Shown here: positions 43,775 through 51,699 of the stretch, piece by piece | Layout of the letters: each line of letters starts with the position of its first letter | Numbering within the stretch: the first letter of the stretch is position 1 | NCBI RefSeq assembly: GCF_020149915.1 | Contig: NZ_CP083760.1 | Coordinates: forward strand, 1,612,001 to 1,676,000 | Length of the DNA stretch: 64,000 nt | Origin: Candidatus Sulfidibacterium hydrothermale | Lineage (GTDB): Bacteria > Bacteroidota > Bacteroidia > Bacteroidales > F082 | Direction: 5' to 3' | Translations under genes and position numbers: made by a program | Notes under the pieces: generated by a model | Databases searched by the model: none | What the model was told of the DNA's origin: nothing | What the model saw: only the letters and a program-made list of their open reading frames with translations

Positions 43775-43871
43775 GGAACTTAAATCGAACAGGGGGTTAA
43801 ATAGTGTTAAGAAAAAAGGAATAATGGTGCTGTTTTTCTTTTTTATAAGTTGTGTATCCTGATAATTCTCA

Positions 43872-43951
43872 TGGCTTCTTTACTGTGTTCAACATATCAA
43901 GGTGAAGGTTTACGGGGAACTTGAAATAAATGAAATCCCGAAAGAATTTAA
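43872..43951. repeat. Direct repeat, left copy (related to the lead of hairpin element B2)
   Basis: An approximately 80-nt unit similar to 44171-44250, with an identical 45-nt core (43898-43942 and 44196-44240, starting CAAGGTGAAGGTTTACGG). In the right copy the core runs directly into hairpin 1 of element B2. In the left copy the hairpin is broken (GAAAGAATTTAAT). It appears to be a remnant of another copy. Confidence 0.75.
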
Positions 43952-44036
43952 TTTATTGTTTTTACGGTTCTATGTTGGAAGCTGTTTGACGAATAATTTG
44001 TGCCTCACTCTGCCATTTGATTATTTTTTTTTATTT

Positions 44037-44121
44037 AACCCCTGCAGGGTTAAGCTTATTTGTTTTGTATGTTTCCCTGTCTTTCGGACAGGGTTATTTC
44101 TGTTATATCCCTTCGGGATAT
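44037..44121 (-). repeat. Three-hairpin element, copy B1 (inverted)
   Basis: On the minus strand: hairpin 1 ATATCCCGAAGGGATAT (44105-44121), 11-nt spacer, hairpin 2 CCCTGTC/GACAGGG (44075-44093), 23-nt spacer, hairpin 3 AACCC/GGGTT (44037-44051). It is about 90% identical to copy D beside the transposase, including the flanking AT-rich tract. Its stem 2 has perfect pairing where D has a G-U pair, consistent with structure being maintained. Confidence 0.8.
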
Positions 44122-44231
44122 GCTTTTTCTCAAATACTCTTAGCAATCAAAATAGGAATTTGTTATTTACAGATTCTTCACTGTATTCAAAACAACAAGG
44201 TGAAGGTTTACGGGGAACTTGAAATAAATGA

Positions 44232-44315
44232 AATCCCGAAGGGATTGAATAAAAATAGCCACTGGTTTTTACCAGTGGAATAGGTATAAAGAAACGAAAG
44301 AATCCTGAAGGGATT
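44232..44315 (+). repeat. Three-hairpin element, copy B2, downstream of the transposase
   Basis: Hairpin 1 AATCCCGAAGGGATT (44232-44246), 12-nt spacer, hairpin 2 CCACTGG/CCAGTGG (44259-44278), 22-nt spacer, hairpin 3 AATCCTGAAGGGATT (44301-44315). Hairpin 3 lies exactly 16 nt from the stop codon of the transposase gene. It is inverted relative to copy D on the other side of that gene. Confidence 0.8.
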
Positions 44316-44331
44316 CAATAGACAAGTCTAA

Positions 44332-44778
44332 TTACAGCAAATATTTTTCATCGAATTCAATTTGGTGTTCTTTTAATAAACGGACGTATTCCTCTTTAAA
44401 AGTCGCCTTATGATGATGCTCTTTTTGATTTTTTACATAATTAATCAGGTTGTCTTTTGCTGTGATTGCGTATGTAAAAGCACCATATCCATTTTGCCAT
44501 CCGTTGAATTTTGGGAAAAGATGTTCTGTTTTAATGTAATCAGATGTAGCCAGCTTAATATCTTTTACCAAATCGGCAACGGCAGTCGTTGGATGTATAT
44601 GTGTAATAATATGGATGTGGTCTTCTGTTCCGCCCATTTGATACAAATGACAATTTTTCTTTTTTAAGATTCCCCGGATATATCGGTACAGCTTTTCCCG
44701 GCCGGATTCGGCCAAAGTTTTTTCGCGGTTTTTTGTAGAAAAAACAATTTGATAAAGAATTTGGGTGTAGGTACTCAT
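44332..44778 (-). CDS. IS200/IS605-family (Y1) transposase, TnpA-like
   Basis: 148 residues. The HUH metal-binding motif is H54-I55-H56 in EDHIHIIT, and the catalytic Tyr is Y114 in NYVKNQKEHHHKATFKEEY, a signature of Bacteroidota IS200-like enzymes. MSTYTQILYQIVFSTKNRE is the usual start. It cuts single-stranded DNA next to hairpins through a covalent Tyr-DNA bond. No tnpB is present. The gene is intact. Single-copy transposase plus dispersed hairpin elements makes a domesticated RAYT-like role plausible. Confidence 0.9.
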   Translation of the reverse strand: MSTYTQILYQIVFSTKNREKTLAESGREKLYRYIRGILKKKNCHLYQMGGTEDHIHIITHIHPTTAVADLVKDIKLATSDYIKTEHLFPKFNGWQNGYGAFTYAITAKDNLINYVKNQKEHHHKATFKEEYVRLLKEHQIEFDEKYLL

Positions 44779-44794
44779 GGATTATTTTTTATTT

Positions 44795-44879
44795 AACCCC
44801 TGCGGGGTTAAGCTCATTTATTTTTTCTGTTTCCCTGCCCTTCGGACAGGGTTATTTCTGTTATATCCCTTCGGGATAT
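44795..44879 (-). repeat. Three-hairpin element, copy D, upstream of the transposase
   Basis: On the minus strand: hairpin 1 ATATCCCGAAGGGATAT (44863-44879), 11-nt spacer, hairpin 2 CCCTGTCC/GGGCAGGG (44833-44851), 23-nt spacer, hairpin 3 AACCCC/GGGGTT (44795-44809), then a 16-nt AT-rich gap to the transposase ATG. It may also serve as the leader or promoter region of that gene. Confidence 0.8.
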
Positions 44880-44962
44880 TTGTTTACAAAAGAATAAAGT
44901 GGTAAAAAATCCTATACCTTGTACAAAAATAGTTGAATTTAAGATGTTTAAAACCTAGATAG

Positions 44963-45005
44963 TTTTCTGTTTCTTTGTGGTTGAAAACCACAAAGAAACA
45001 GAAAA
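44963..45005. terminator. Perfect 20-bp palindrome downstream of the YjbQ gene
   Basis: Arms 44963-44982 and 44986-45005 pair without a mismatch around a GAA loop (TTTCTTTGTGGTT core). It starts 7 nt from the stop of the YjbQ gene and could end its transcript, though a T-run is not pronounced. It resembles the palindromic repeat at 38892-38921 in style and loop position. Confidence 0.55.
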
Positions 45006-45012
45006 AATAATT

Positions 45013-45429
45013 TTATTCGCCGATGATTTTTACCAGGACCCTTTTCCGGCGTTTCCCGTCAAATTCACCGTAGAAAATTTGTTCCCACGGACCGAAATCC
45101 AGTTGCCCGTCGGTAACGGCTACCACCACCTCGCGTCCCATCACCTGCCGTTTCATGTGGGCGTCGGCATTGTCTTCAAAAGTGTTGTGGTGATATTGCG
45201 AATGGGGTTTTTCCGGTGCCAGCTTTTCGAGCCAGGTTTCAAAATCGCGGTGCAGACCGGCTTCATCATCATTGATAAAAACGCTGGCCGTAATGTGCAT
45301 GGCATTCACTAAAACCAGTCCTTCCCGGATGCCGCTTTCTGCCAGACATTGGTTGACCTGCGGCGTAATATTGATAAAATCGCGACGGTGCGGTGTGTTA
45401 AACCACAATTCTTTTCGGTATGATTTCAT
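45013..45429 (-). CDS. YjbQ / UPF0047 family protein
   Basis: 138 residues, the full length of the family. Conserved blocks: [43 protein letters not shown] and [21 protein letters not shown]. The His residues around HxxAS and HMKR line the putative active site. E. coli YjbQ has been linked to thiamine-phosphate synthase activity; the physiological role is unclear. A TACCTTTG box precedes the gene. Confidence 0.9.
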   Translation of the reverse strand: MKSYRKELWFNTPHRRDFINITPQVNQCLAESGIREGLVLVNAMHITASVFINDDEAGLHRDFETWLEKLAPEKPHSQYHHNTFEDNADAHMKRQVMGREVVVAVTDGQLDFGPWEQIFYGEFDGKRRKRVLVKIIGE

Positions 45430-45452
45430 GATCTTTTTGTGTTTGGTTTTTG

Positions 45453-45460
45453 CAAAGGTA
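45453..45460 (-). promoter_or_regulatory. -7 box of the YjbQ gene
   Basis: TACCTTTG on the minus strand, 23 nt before the ATG at 45429. It is the same octamer as before pepD. No convincing -33 TTG. The remaining gap up to 45738 is AT-rich and shows no gene. Confidence 0.42.
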
Positions 45461-45738
45461 ATTGTTCTTTCTTAAAATCATTCCTGTTGAAAAAAGGATT
45501 CGTTAATTGTAAAACAAAAAAGAATTTCTTGTTTATGTTTTATAATGATGATGTTGTTTTTGCAGAACAATTATTATGTTAAAATCCGATTTTTTTCTGT
45601 GAATCAGTCTGTTATTGGGATATGGCGAAGCAGGAAATCGATTGTTTTCAGGATAAAAAGAAAAAGATTTGTGTATTTCAAAAAAAAACCTTACAGTAGG
45701 TAGTGATAATGATTTTTTAATAAAAAAAGGACTGAAGA

Positions 45739-46185
45739 ATGATTAAAACAAAAATTTTTAATGCGGTAAACAAACCCGACTCAGGAGAAAAGAAAGCTTT
45801 GACTGATTTTTTATTTACTCATTTGCAAGAGTATGGCGATCCCCGTTCTGAGATAGAAAAGGCCATTGACTATGCTATGAAAGAAGTGCCTTCTTTCGGC
45901 GGTTTTATTTTGGCTGCTTATTTAGATGATGAGCTGTCTGGAGTGGTTGTAGTGAATGAAACGGGGATGAAAGATTATATTCCTGAAAATATTCTGGTTT
46001 ATATCGCAACGCACAAAAAACACCGGGGCAAAGGCATTGGTAAATTGTTAATGAAAGAAACCATTGATTTGGCAAAAGGCAGTATTGCATTGCACGTAGA
46101 ACCTGAAAATCCGGCAAGGCATTTATATGAGAAATTTGGATTTACCAGTAAATATATAGAAATGCGATATAAAAAGGAGAAATAA
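45739..46185 (+). CDS. GNAT-family N-acetyltransferase
   Basis: 148 residues with the GNAT acetyl-CoA site (ILVYIATHKKHRGKGIGKLLMKE) and the C-terminal signature HVEPENPARHLYEKFGFTSK. Its stop shares one base with the start of the racemase-like gene (TAATG), so they are translated together. GNAT plus fold-type III racemase pairs recur in bacteria and may act on one amino acid. The local DNA looks more AT-rich than the neighbouring genes. Confidence 0.88.
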   Translation: MIKTKIFNAVNKPDSGEKKALTDFLFTHLQEYGDPRSEIEKAIDYAMKEVPSFGGFILAAYLDDELSGVVVVNETGMKDYIPENILVYIATHKKHRGKGIGKLLMKETIDLAKGSIALHVEPENPARHLYEKFGFTSKYIEMRYKKEK

Positions 46186-47258
46186 TGGCTTTTATAACAT
46201 TAGATGTAAAAAAACTGAAATCAAATTTTGATTATCTCAATACACTTTTTAAAAAGAATGGCATACAATGGTCGGTAGTGTCGAAAGTTTTGTGTGGAAA
46301 CAAGACGTATCTTGATGAATTACTGAAGTTTGACATGGGGCAAATCTGCGATTCCCGGGTTTCCAATTTGCGGGTCGTTAAATCCATTCGTCCTGAAATT
46401 GAAACCATTTACATAAAACCTCCGGCAAAACGTTCCATTCCGGGAATTGTCCGGTTTGCCGATGTAAGTATGAATACAGAGATCGAGACCATCAAACTGT
46501 TATCAAAAGAAGCCAAAAAGCAAAACAAAGTGCATAAGATCATTATCATGATCGAACTGGGCGAGTTGAGAGAAGGCGTTTTGGGAGAAGATATCATTGA
46601 TTTTTACAAAAATGTTTTTGAGCTGGAAAATATTGATGTGATTGGGATTGGCGCTAATTTATCCTGTTTGTACGGTGTTCTGCCCAATCATGACAAATTG
46701 ATTCAGTTAAGCCTGTATAAGCAATTAATCGAAGCAAAGTTTAATAAAAAGATTCCTTATGTTTCCGGCGGTTCTTCGGTGACAATACCTTTGATTTTTC
46801 AAAATCTTCTGCCCAGAGGGATTAATCATTTTAGAGTAGGCGAAACGTTATTTCTGGGTACGGATGTGTATAATAACCGGAAGTTTAAAAAGATGTATTC
46901 TGATGTTTTTAAACTGCATTCTGAGATTATTGAGTTGATTGAAAAACCGGTTGTGCCAATGGGTGAAATGGGGACAAATGTTGAAGGTGAGAGCTTTGAG
47001 TTTGACCAGAAAAATATCGGAGAAACGTCTTATCGGGCAATTATCGATTTGGGGCTCCTTGATACGGAAACCGATCACCTTGAACTGACGGATAAAAGTT
47101 TAAAATTGGCGGGAGCAAGTTCGGATATGATCGTTATCGATCTTGGTGACAATAAGAAAAACTATAAAGTTGGCGATCTGGTAGAGTTTAAACTGGACTA
47201 TATGGGATTGCTCCGGATCATGAATTCGAAATATATTGAAAAAAGGATAAAACAGTAA
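46185..47258 (+). CDS. PLP-dependent amino-acid racemase (alanine/ornithine racemase-like)
   Basis: 357 residues, an alanine-racemase-type TIM barrel with the PLP lysine K34 in WSVVSKVLCGN. Further blocks: IYIKPPAKRSIPGIVRFAD, MIELGELREGVLGEDI, YVSGGSSVTIPL, NHFRVGETLFLGTD and a C-terminal beta domain. The pattern GELREGV and FRVGETLFLG is closest to the ornithine/alanine racemase subfamily (Orr/YhfX-like). Racemisation of a cationic amino acid is possible. It follows the GNAT gene with a 1-nt overlap. Confidence 0.87.
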   Translation: MAFITLDVKKLKSNFDYLNTLFKKNGIQWSVVSKVLCGNKTYLDELLKFDMGQICDSRVSNLRVVKSIRPEIETIYIKPPAKRSIPGIVRFADVSMNTEIETIKLLSKEAKKQNKVHKIIIMIELGELREGVLGEDIIDFYKNVFELENIDVIGIGANLSCLYGVLPNHDKLIQLSLYKQLIEAKFNKKIPYVSGGSSVTIPLIFQNLLPRGINHFRVGETLFLGTDVYNNRKFKKMYSDVFKLHSEIIELIEKPVVPMGEMGTNVEGESFEFDQKNIGETSYRAIIDLGLLDTETDHLELTDKSLKLAGASSDMIVIDLGDNKKNYKVGDLVEFKLDYMGLLRIMNSKYIEKRIKQ

Positions 47259-47280
47259 ACAACACGATACGTAAATTGTT

Positions 47281-47315
47281 TCCGTAGAACCGTTTTACGG
47301 AGTACATTTTTTATT
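47281..47315 (+). terminator. Putative terminator after the racemase gene
   Basis: TCCGTA (47281-47286) pairs with TACGGA (47296-47301), followed by a T-rich stretch (47306-47322). The stem is short. It separates the GNAT/racemase pair from the MscS gene. Confidence 0.45.
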
Positions 47316-47357
47316 CTTTTTGCAGAGAGAAAGTGAAAGACAAAATTTGATAAACTC

Positions 47358-48203
47358 ATGAAAAAATTTTTAGAATATCACCTGGTTGAGTTCTCCAATT
47401 TTACATTGACGCCTTACAGTATTCTTATGGCGTTGATCATTGTTGTGGCTACCTGGCTGTTTTTACGTTTTGTTAAAAAGATATTTTTTGCCCGTATGGT
47501 AAAACGGGTAGAGCAGGGGACAGTAGCGTCTATTTATCAGATCATAAAATATGTTGTATGGGTGCTTTCCATTATCATCATTTTGCAAACCATAGGTTTC
47601 AATATTAATTATTTGATCGCCAGTTCGGCTGCTCTGCTTGTCGGATTGGGCCTTGGTGTTCAGCAAATATTCAATGATGTGGTTTCCGGTCTTTTTTTGT
47701 TGTTTGAGGGAAATGTAAAAGTGGGTGATGTGGTCCAGTTGGAAGATGATATTATTGCCACAGTAAAAGAAATAAACCTGCGAATTTCAAAAGTGGAAAC
47801 CCGGGATAATGTGATTGTGATCGTTCCCAACTCAAAACTGATCAGCGAAAACGTAATCAACTGGAGTACAATTGATAAAAAGACGCGGTTTAAGCTGGAA
47901 GTAGGCGTTGCCTATGGCTCTGATGTTAAAAAAGTGCGGGAAATACTATTGAAGGTAGCCGATGCGCATCCGGCAATCAGCAAATCGCCTAAACCGTTTG
48001 TCCGGTTTGAAGACTTTGGAGATTCTGCCTTGATATTTCATCTTTTTTTCTGGACAACCCGGTCTTTTCGTGTAAAAAATATAAACAGTGATTTGCGTTT
48101 TGCCATTAACGATGAATTTGAACAAAACAAAATTGTTATTCCTTTTCCCCAGCAGGATATTTATGTGAAAGAATTGCCAAAAACTACAACCCCGGAGAAG
48201 TAG
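47358..48203 (+). CDS. MscS-family mechanosensitive channel
   Basis: 281 residues. Three N-terminal helices (about 16-38, 57-80, 85-110), the TM3 pore with alternating Ala/Gly (LLVGLGLGVQQIFNDVVSG), then the beta domain (VGDVVQLEDDIIATVKEINLRI, IVPNSKLISENVINWS) and the alpha/beta tail with a PFPQQDIYVKEL end. It opens under membrane tension to relieve osmotic stress. The size is normal for MscS. It converges with the ABC-2 operon; a weak TTGTAAA/TTTACAA hairpin (48243-48261) lies between. Confidence 0.92.
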   Translation: MKKFLEYHLVEFSNFTLTPYSILMALIIVVATWLFLRFVKKIFFARMVKRVEQGTVASIYQIIKYVVWVLSIIIILQTIGFNINYLIASSAALLVGLGLGVQQIFNDVVSGLFLLFEGNVKVGDVVQLEDDIIATVKEINLRISKVETRDNVIVIVPNSKLISENVINWSTIDKKTRFKLEVGVAYGSDVKKVREILLKVADAHPAISKSPKPFVRFEDFGDSALIFHLFFWTTRSFRVKNINSDLRFAINDEFEQNKIVIPFPQQDIYVKELPKTTTPEK

Positions 48204-48242
48204 ATCTTTATGCCGGAATATTTTTGTTGTTAAAATATGAAA

Positions 48243-48261
48243 TTGTAAAGCCTTTTTACAA
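48243..48261. terminator. Weak hairpin between convergent genes
   Basis: TTGTAAA (48243-48249) with TTTACAA (48255-48261), loop of 5 nt, in the 59-nt gap between the stops of the MscS gene and the ABC-2 permease. AT-rich stem, so a real terminator is uncertain. Confidence 0.35.
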
Positions 48262-48262
48262 A

Positions 48263-49453
48263 TCAGGATATTTCAACGGGGGCTTTTACAGCCGTCAGTT
48301 TCTTTTTCATCACGGCCATTCGCCAGTAAAACAAAAGGGTAGAAACGAGCAGCATCACCAGCAACTGCAAGATGTCGTTGAGTATGGGGCCCCAGCCGGT
48401 ACCTTCGGCACAAAGCTTGGTTACGGCGTCCATCATGGGCGTGGTGGGGATGATCCGGGCCAGCCATTGTAAAGGTGCCGGCATGGCATCCACCGGCCAC
48501 GAATATCCCGACAGCAGAAACAACGGATAACTTGTAAAAGCCAGCGCTTCCATAATCCGGATTTGCTTTTTGCTGAACGAAGCCACCAGCATGGTATAGA
48601 TCATGACCACCAGCAAAAACAACAAACTGATTACAAACAGCGCTGTTTTGCTTCCCCGTAAGGGAATATCCAAAAAGTGAAATGCGTAGCCGAAATAGAA
48701 TAAAATGTAAGAAGCATACAAAAAGAGATAATAGCTTACCCGGCCGCCAAACCAGCCGAAAATGTCTGTCGCATTTCCTCGCAGGGCTTCCTGCAGGTTT
48801 CCTTTTTCGCGGCTGCGTACAAAGCTTTCGCCCAGCCCGATAAGCAGTGTTTGCTGAAGAATCAGAAACAAAAGTCCGGGTAAAAGATAATCGCCATAAT
48901 TGTTGGTGGCATTATACACCGGATGCACATCGGCCAACACCGGATTGATGAGTTCCATGGCGTATTTTGGATTCATCCCTTTGGCTTCGTAAGCATGCAG
49001 CCTGATTCCGGCTCCGACCGTCATAAATACTGTGTTTACCGCCCTGTTCAGGTCGTTGGATGGTAAAAACCGGGTGGTGTTCAGATATAGATTTACATCG
49101 CTGCCTTCGCCTTTGAGCAGCTTTTTCTCAAAACCTTTCGGAAACACCAGAAAACCCTGTACTTTCATGGAATACAAGGCGGCTTTGCCTTTTTCGTAGG
49201 TAGCTGGCTGGCTGACTAACCGGATGGCCGGACTGGCCGAGAGCAGCCGGGTAAAATTCCGTGTCGTCGGGGTTTTGTCGTAATCTACCACGGCAAAAGG
49301 AATCTTTTTTACTTCTTTTTTCTGATAAATCGATCCCATCAAAAAAACATAAACCAATGGTGCCAGCAAAACCGTCAGCAGCACACTGTGGTCGTTGATG
49401 ACATTGTGCATTTCGTGCAAAAGTCCTTGTATGAAGCTGTTTCTTTTAACCAT
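48263..49453 (-). CDS. ABC-2 type permease (second of two)
   Basis: 396 residues: an N-terminal helix, a large extracytoplasmic domain of about 150 residues (VDYDKTPTTRNFTRLLSAS, FLVFPKGFEKKLLKGE), then five helices. This is the ABC2_membrane_3 arrangement of YbhR/YbhS-like exporters. It overlaps its sister by 8 nt at the start (49446-49453). No ATPase is encoded near it. Confidence 0.9.
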   Translation of the reverse strand: MVKRNSFIQGLLHEMHNVINDHSVLLTVLLAPLVYVFLMGSIYQKKEVKKIPFAVVDYDKTPTTRNFTRLLSASPAIRLVSQPATYEKGKAALYSMKVQGFLVFPKGFEKKLLKGEGSDVNLYLNTTRFLPSNDLNRAVNTVFMTVGAGIRLHAYEAKGMNPKYAMELINPVLADVHPVYNATNNYGDYLLPGLLFLILQQTLLIGLGESFVRSREKGNLQEALRGNATDIFGWFGGRVSYYLFLYASYILFYFGYAFHFLDIPLRGSKTALFVISLLFLLVVMIYTMLVASFSKKQIRIMEALAFTSYPLFLLSGYSWPVDAMPAPLQWLARIIPTTPMMDAVTKLCAEGTGWGPILNDILQLLVMLLVSTLLFYWRMAVMKKKLTAVKAPVEIS

Positions 49454-50633
49454 GTTGCAACGAAGTTTTTGGGTTGAAAGACTTTTGTTTTAGCTTGATA
49501 TGCAGGGCAATGTAGCTGGTGACAAATCCGACGGCAAGGAACAGGGTAAGCCGGTAAAAATCGGGTGCGGCAAACGACAGCGGGGCCCCGAACTGATACA
49601 GTTTAAAAAATGCGTGCAGAAAATGGGTATATGGGATAAACTGTGCAATGGAACTGCTGATAAACGGCATGGCAAATATGGGGAACGTAAAACCGCTGAA
49701 GACAAAAGCCGGCGAGTTATACAAAAACGCCACATCCAGCGAGAGAATCTCATCGCGGATGGTGGTCGAAAGCATGAACCCGAGGAAAACATTTACCAGT
49801 GTAAAGTAACCAAATAGCAACAACAGTTCTCCTTCTTTTTGCTGGAAAGGGATGCCAAAAATCATAAAAATCAGGGCAATAAGTCCGGTAACATAAAGTC
49901 CGGTCAGCAGATAAGCCAGAGCTTTTCCGGTAAGCATGTTCAGTGGTTTTCCGTTCGCAGCGGCTACCAGCTCGTCGAAAGTGCCGTTGTTGACTTCCGA
50001 ATTAAAAGCCCGCGTTGAAATAAAAAAGACTACCATTTGCAGTAAAACGGTAAGCAGTCCCGGAACCAGGTAATACAGGTAGTTGTAATAAGGATTAAAA
50101 AGCGAATGGGTATGTACTTTGATGGGCTGCACCATGATCATGGCCTGCCGGTTGGTCAATCCGGATGCTTTGTATTTTTTTAGCAAAATACCGCCGTTGA
50201 CGGTTCCTGCAATGGTGTATGCTTCACGCAAAAGAATATTCCCGAAAACAATGTTTGAGCTGTTGGTAAATACCTGAATGCGTGTACTTTTCCCTTTCAT
50301 GATGTCGTGTTTGAAGCCTTTCGGAATATGAAAGACCGCTTTTTCGCGATGGGTGGGAAAAAAGGTTTCGGGATTGTCGGATGCCGAAAGGTAATCGGTT
50401 ACTTTCAGGGTATGCGAAGCGTCGATAAAGCGGGTGACCATGCGCGACAAATCGCTGTGATCCTGGTCCCAAACGGCTACCGGAATATCCCGCAAAGCCC
50501 CTTTCTGATAAATCAGCGCCAGCAACGGAAAGACAATCAGCGGAATGTAAAACAGAATCAACCGGGTGGAATGACCGGTAACGATCCGTTTCATTTCTCT
50601 CAAAAAAACCTTTATGAAAGCAGGCATGTTCAT
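49446..50633 (-). CDS. ABC-2 type permease (first of two)
   Basis: 395 residues with the same topology as its sister (periplasmic part with VAVWDQDHSDLSRMVTRFID and KAVFHIPKGFKHDIMKGKSTR, then membrane helices). The two share the pattern DxDxT/S-x-L-x-R, indicating duplication. It is 64 nt after the HlyD gene. The pair probably forms a heterodimeric transmembrane unit of a drug or lipid exporter. Confidence 0.9.
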   Translation of the reverse strand: MNMPAFIKVFLREMKRIVTGHSTRLILFYIPLIVFPLLALIYQKGALRDIPVAVWDQDHSDLSRMVTRFIDASHTLKVTDYLSASDNPETFFPTHREKAVFHIPKGFKHDIMKGKSTRIQVFTNSSNIVFGNILLREAYTIAGTVNGGILLKKYKASGLTNRQAMIMVQPIKVHTHSLFNPYYNYLYYLVPGLLTVLLQMVVFFISTRAFNSEVNNGTFDELVAAANGKPLNMLTGKALAYLLTGLYVTGLIALIFMIFGIPFQQKEGELLLLFGYFTLVNVFLGFMLSTTIRDEILSLDVAFLYNSPAFVFSGFTFPIFAMPFISSSIAQFIPYTHFLHAFFKLYQFGAPLSFAAPDFYRLTLFLAVGFVTSYIALHIKLKQKSFNPKTSLQHG

Positions 50634-50697
50634 CTGTTTAAAATCATGGTAATGTCGATTAAAAAATTTCCGGTTCAGGTTAAAAAAGAAACGGTAT

Positions 50698-51678
50698 TTA
50701 TAAACGGATTTCGATACTCATGCCGGGACGCAGCCCTTTAATCGGGTGTACCGGTTTCAGATGAATTTCAAAAGTTTTCATGTCGAATTCGCCTTTTGAC
50801 TTGGTGGGAACCCAAGTGGCAAAGTCGGCCATAGGAGCGATGTAGCTAACTTTAAAATCGAAGCTTTTTCCGCCGAGTCCGGGAATTTTACCTTTTACAA
50901 TGCTGCCTTTTTTGAACAGGGGAAGCCGGTCTTCGCGGACATTCAGAACAGCATAGATATCTTTGGGAATCATGATGGTCAGGATAGGATAACCCTGGGG
51001 TACCACTTCGCCGGGTTCGGCAATTTTATCACTGATTTCGCCCGATGCGGGGGCATAAACATTGAGCTGGTGATAAAATTCCATGGCTTCGTTGTATTTG
51101 TTTCTGGCCATTTCATATTGTCCTTCGGCAGCCGTGATGTCTTCTTTTCGTGCTCCTTTTAAAGCCATGTCGTACAGGGCTTTAGCTGCTTTCATCTGGT
51201 CTTTGGCTGCGTTGTATTTAAATTTCATTTCATCCATTTCCTGCTGTGAGATGATGGAATCGGCATACAGTACCTGAAAACGACGATAGGTTTTTTGGGC
51301 AAATTCAAACTGACTTTGTGCCATGCCGTATTTGTTTTCGGCTGCTTTTATCTGCTCTTTGCGGGCTCCGGCTTTGGCTTTCTCAACCATTGCACCGGCA
51401 GCTACAACAGCGCCTTTGGCCTGTCCGACTTTGGTTTCCAGAATATTGGTTTCGAGGCGGGCCAGCAACTCGCCTTTTTTTACCTGATCGCCAAGGTCCA
51501 CAAAAATGGTGTCGATCCGGCCGGGGTCCAGTGAAGCCACATTCACGGTCGTGGTTTCGAACATGCCGGTAAAAACTTTGCTCTGCGGTGCATTATGATG
51601 AACAGTAAGAAAAATAACAGCGGCAATAATGATGATGACGGGAACACTTAATGCCAGAAAACTTTTGTCCTTTTTCAT
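50698..51678 (-). CDS. HlyD-family membrane fusion protein
   Basis: 326 residues: N-terminal membrane anchor about 8-26, lipoyl halves (IDTIFVDLGDQVKKGELLARLET and VYAPASGEISDKIAEPGEVV) and a long coiled-coil hairpin of repeats (AGARKEQIKAAENKYGMAQSQF, KGARKEDITAAEGQYEMARNKY). It bridges the inner-membrane permeases and the outer-membrane TolC protein. It is 21 nt from the TolC gene. The YbhG type is the closest functional match. Confidence 0.9.
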   Translation of the reverse strand: MKKDKSFLALSVPVIIIIAAVIFLTVHHNAPQSKVFTGMFETTTVNVASLDPGRIDTIFVDLGDQVKKGELLARLETNILETKVGQAKGAVVAAGAMVEKAKAGARKEQIKAAENKYGMAQSQFEFAQKTYRRFQVLYADSIISQQEMDEMKFKYNAAKDQMKAAKALYDMALKGARKEDITAAEGQYEMARNKYNEAMEFYHQLNVYAPASGEISDKIAEPGEVVPQGYPILTIMIPKDIYAVLNVREDRLPLFKKGSIVKGKIPGLGGKSFDFKVSYIAPMADFATWVPTKSKGEFDMKTFEIHLKPVHPIKGLRPGMSIEIRL

Positions 51679-51699
51679 TTTTGTAAGTTCTTTTTTAAA

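Larger units (their letters stand above)
44232..44879. mobile_element. IS200-like transposase cassette bracketed by inverted three-hairpin elements
   Basis: A 648-nt unit. The transposase gene (44332-44778) is flanked by copy B2 (plus) and copy D (minus), each with hairpin 3 facing the gene and hairpin 1 facing out, and each exactly 16 nt away from the gene. In IS200-type transposases and REP-associated tyrosine transposases, end hairpins are recognised by the enzyme as single-stranded DNA. Five such elements exist in the window but only one transposase, which favours a transposase tied to a dispersed repeat family. Confidence 0.75.

Noticed and set aside
43902-44283. Two overlapping plus-strand open frames both ending in similar residues
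   Set aside because: The shared ends come from the direct repeat at 43872-43951 and 44171-44250 and from hairpin elements, not from coding sequence.
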